This document shows, in pieces, positions 62,275 to 64,000 of a stretch of 64,000 nt of DNA. How positions within the stretch are numbered: the first letter of the stretch is position 1; each line of letters begins with the position of its first letter. The notes beneath the pieces are model-generated. The model did no database searches and was not told the DNA's origin. It saw nothing but the letters and a program-made list of their open reading frames with translations. Both the position numbers and the translations under genes were made by a program. Source of the stretch: Beroe ovata (taxonomy: Eukaryota; Ctenophora; Nuda; Beroida; Beroidae); assembly GCA_946803715.1 (NCBI GenBank), contig CAMPET010000024.1, positions 103,318 to 167,317 on the forward strand, written 5' to 3'.

Positions 62275-63089
62275 ATGATTGCAGTTGTCCTCATTTCTTT
62301 CATTTTTGTAATCCAAGGTATGTCCTCAAACAATTCAAGGTGAACTCTCTTCTTGAATTTGATGAACACAATTGAGCATGCAAAAACATACTTTCAATCA
62401 AGCAATGATTTGCATTGTTATATGGGAGTTCATCACTTGGTCCATCGCTTGGTAAGTAATGGATTTTTCTTTACAGGGCCAGTTGGTCAGTTAGCTGGTG
62501 GACTATCTCATGAAAAATCAACTACAGCGCATGTGGAAAGCATCTGCAATGAGGCAAGTTTATGATTTGAATTTCTAATAAGGTACTGATATCTGCCTTG
62601 TTACTCACATTGTGAATGTCATGCATTGTTATTGACTTCCTTTTATTGTGCTATGAGTCCATTGACCACTACACACTGCACACCACAATGCATGATATAG
62701 AAAAACAAAACCAATAACCATTGCCCTAGATGCAAGATAAAGTGGAGCAGACTTTAGACAGAGAATTTAAGGTTTTTGAGGCAATTAAATACAAGACACA
62801 GGTTGTTGCTGGTACCATGTATTATATCAAGGTTAGTTGGGAAAAATGCTTGATATTTAGCATTCCACAATCATGAAGCTTTTTGAAAGTTGTATGATGA
62901 TCATTTGTTAAGTAGCTCCTCCTCTGTAAAATCATTTTGTGACAGGTGAAAGTGGAGGGCGAAAATGATACATCCCCAGCATACATCCATATTAAAGTTT
63001 ACGAGCCACTACCAGTGTACAATCAAGATTTGGCTCTCCTTGATATCCAGGAGGATAAATCTGAAAGTGATGACATAAAATACTTCTAA
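62275..63089 (+). CDS. Secreted cystatin (cysteine protease inhibitor)
   Basis: Four exons, 62275-62317, 62477-62553, 62730-62831 and 62946-63089 (phases 1, 0, 0), 121 residues. A signal peptide MIAVVLISFIFVIQG is followed by the conserved N-terminal double glycine (QLAGGLS) and the inhibitory loop QVVAG. The second hairpin carries Leu-Pro (EPLPVYNQ), as in stefins, rather than Pro-Trp. It has few cysteines, so it is a stefin-like fold exported by a signal peptide. It would inhibit papain/cathepsin-type proteases. The exon 2 donor is GC (GAG|GCAAGT). Confidence 0.88.
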
Positions 63090-64000
63090 ATTCATTTGTC
63101 TGAGATTAAAGACAAAATGTATGGCTATTCTGTTAATTGTATTGCACTTTTCGCCCTATTGAAGCCTTTTTCGAATTGACTATTGAGTTCTGCATGATAC
63201 ATACTTCATGAAAAGATATATTTCAGAAAAGAAAGATTCTTTTGAGCCATCAATCTGCAAGAGTTCTGCATGATGATGTTAATTAAGTTTTTCAAATAGT
63301 TTTTCAAATTGTTTTTGGTTGTAATTACTTTTCAATTGAAGATGATATTTGTTGTGGACATATGTGTTTGAAAAAAGGTTTAAAAAAGGTTTGAAATGTC
63401 ACGCAATTGATGCAATTAGATGCTTGTCTTTATTTTGTTAATTATTTAGATCATTCTTCCCATACTTTACACTACCTCAATTTTGATAAGTTTAGGACAC
63501 CTAGGAAATCTTTTCCTAATTCCTGATAGGTACTCTCATTTCGCAAATCTCGTAAATTTCACTTGCAAACGGAATTACAAAAGAACTAGATTACAATGCA
63601 AATGCCACAGTCAACAGTTCACCATGTATGGTACTGAATACATTAAGCCCATGTCCAAAGATAATACCCATAGAAGAACGCTATGAGGTCATTGTTGCCC
63701 CGCTTCCCTTTTGTACTATCATTACACCAGTAATTTTACCTCCCTTGTGATAAGCCAGTACATTTCTGTTGTATTGAGCTTCCACTTGTGAACTTCCTTT
63801 GCTATAGGTGCCTGTTACCTGATATTGTGAGCTGACACGTTGTCTTTGAAACACCTGTGTTATGTCACTTTACAGTAATTATAACAAGCTTGTAAACGTA
63901 GTATAGACGGACACGTATGCCTAACATAAGTGCTCATTCACTCTCTCACAGCAATACTTCACTTTTCTTTTGGCAATATTTACTCTGTTGTATTTTATAT
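63090..64000. other. 3' flank of cystatin, no gene seen
   Basis: AT-rich sequence with short non-family frames only. I see no recognisable signal. Confidence 0.6.

Overview
The window is animal nuclear DNA. It contains spliced genes with GT-AG introns, laminin-type EGF repeats, a cystatin, an LDLa-ectodomain 7TM receptor and a CAMSAP/Patronin gene with its CKK domain. Several genes sit inside introns of others, introns are short to medium, and runs of N lie inside (GT)n repeats, so this looks like a draft-assembly scaffold. I cannot name the species. A compact, nested-gene invertebrate genome (for example a ctenophore) would fit, but nothing here proves it.

The main feature is a pair of lola-like alternative-terminal-exon loci on the + strand. 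Locus 1 (3019-8836) has four shared exons followed by six zinc-finger (ZF) terminal exons. Locus 2 (37984-56266) has four homologous shared exons followed by 19 zinc-finger exons, one of which carries an in-frame stop. Every zinc-finger exon has its own AG acceptor, enters in phase 1 (matching the donor of shared exon 4) and ends in its own stop. Several are followed by their own AATAAA. Most encode two fingers joined by a VHLK-type linker, often with a C2HC second finger. The shared part has no visible BTB domain. In both loci a conserved non-coding block that opens with a 13-bp inverted repeat lies between shared exon 4 and the first zinc-finger exon.

Layout: 1-1421, 3' end of a laminin-EGF gene (+). 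3019-8836, locus 1 (+). 10133-12409, SLC27 fatty-acid transport/acyl-CoA synthetase (-). 12971-13417, BLOC1S3-like (-). 13902-14570, SNAP29-like (-). 15093-16221, SLC10A7 (-). 16555-17420, CpG-rich palindromic repeats. 17696-35560, CAMSAP/Patronin (-, about 27 exons), whose largest intron hosts a complete LDLa-GPCR (21666-25069, -) and a complete PI4K2 (26199-27887, +). 36422-37411, LINE remnant and an inverted MITE dimer. 37984-56266, locus 2 (+), with an intronless VWA7-like gene (51359-53512, -) inside it. 56416-57171, HDHD3-like HAD protein (+). 58108-60871, coiled-coil protein (+). 62275-63089, secreted cystatin (+).

The housekeeping and trafficking genes (SLC27, BLOC1S3, SNAP29, SLC10A7, CAMSAP, PI4K2) look like ordinary neighbours rather than one pathway, although BLOC1S3, SNAP29 and PI4K2 all act on endolysosomal membranes. 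The two zinc-finger loci appear to work as factories for DNA-binding isoforms: one constant N-terminal part joined to one of many finger pairs.
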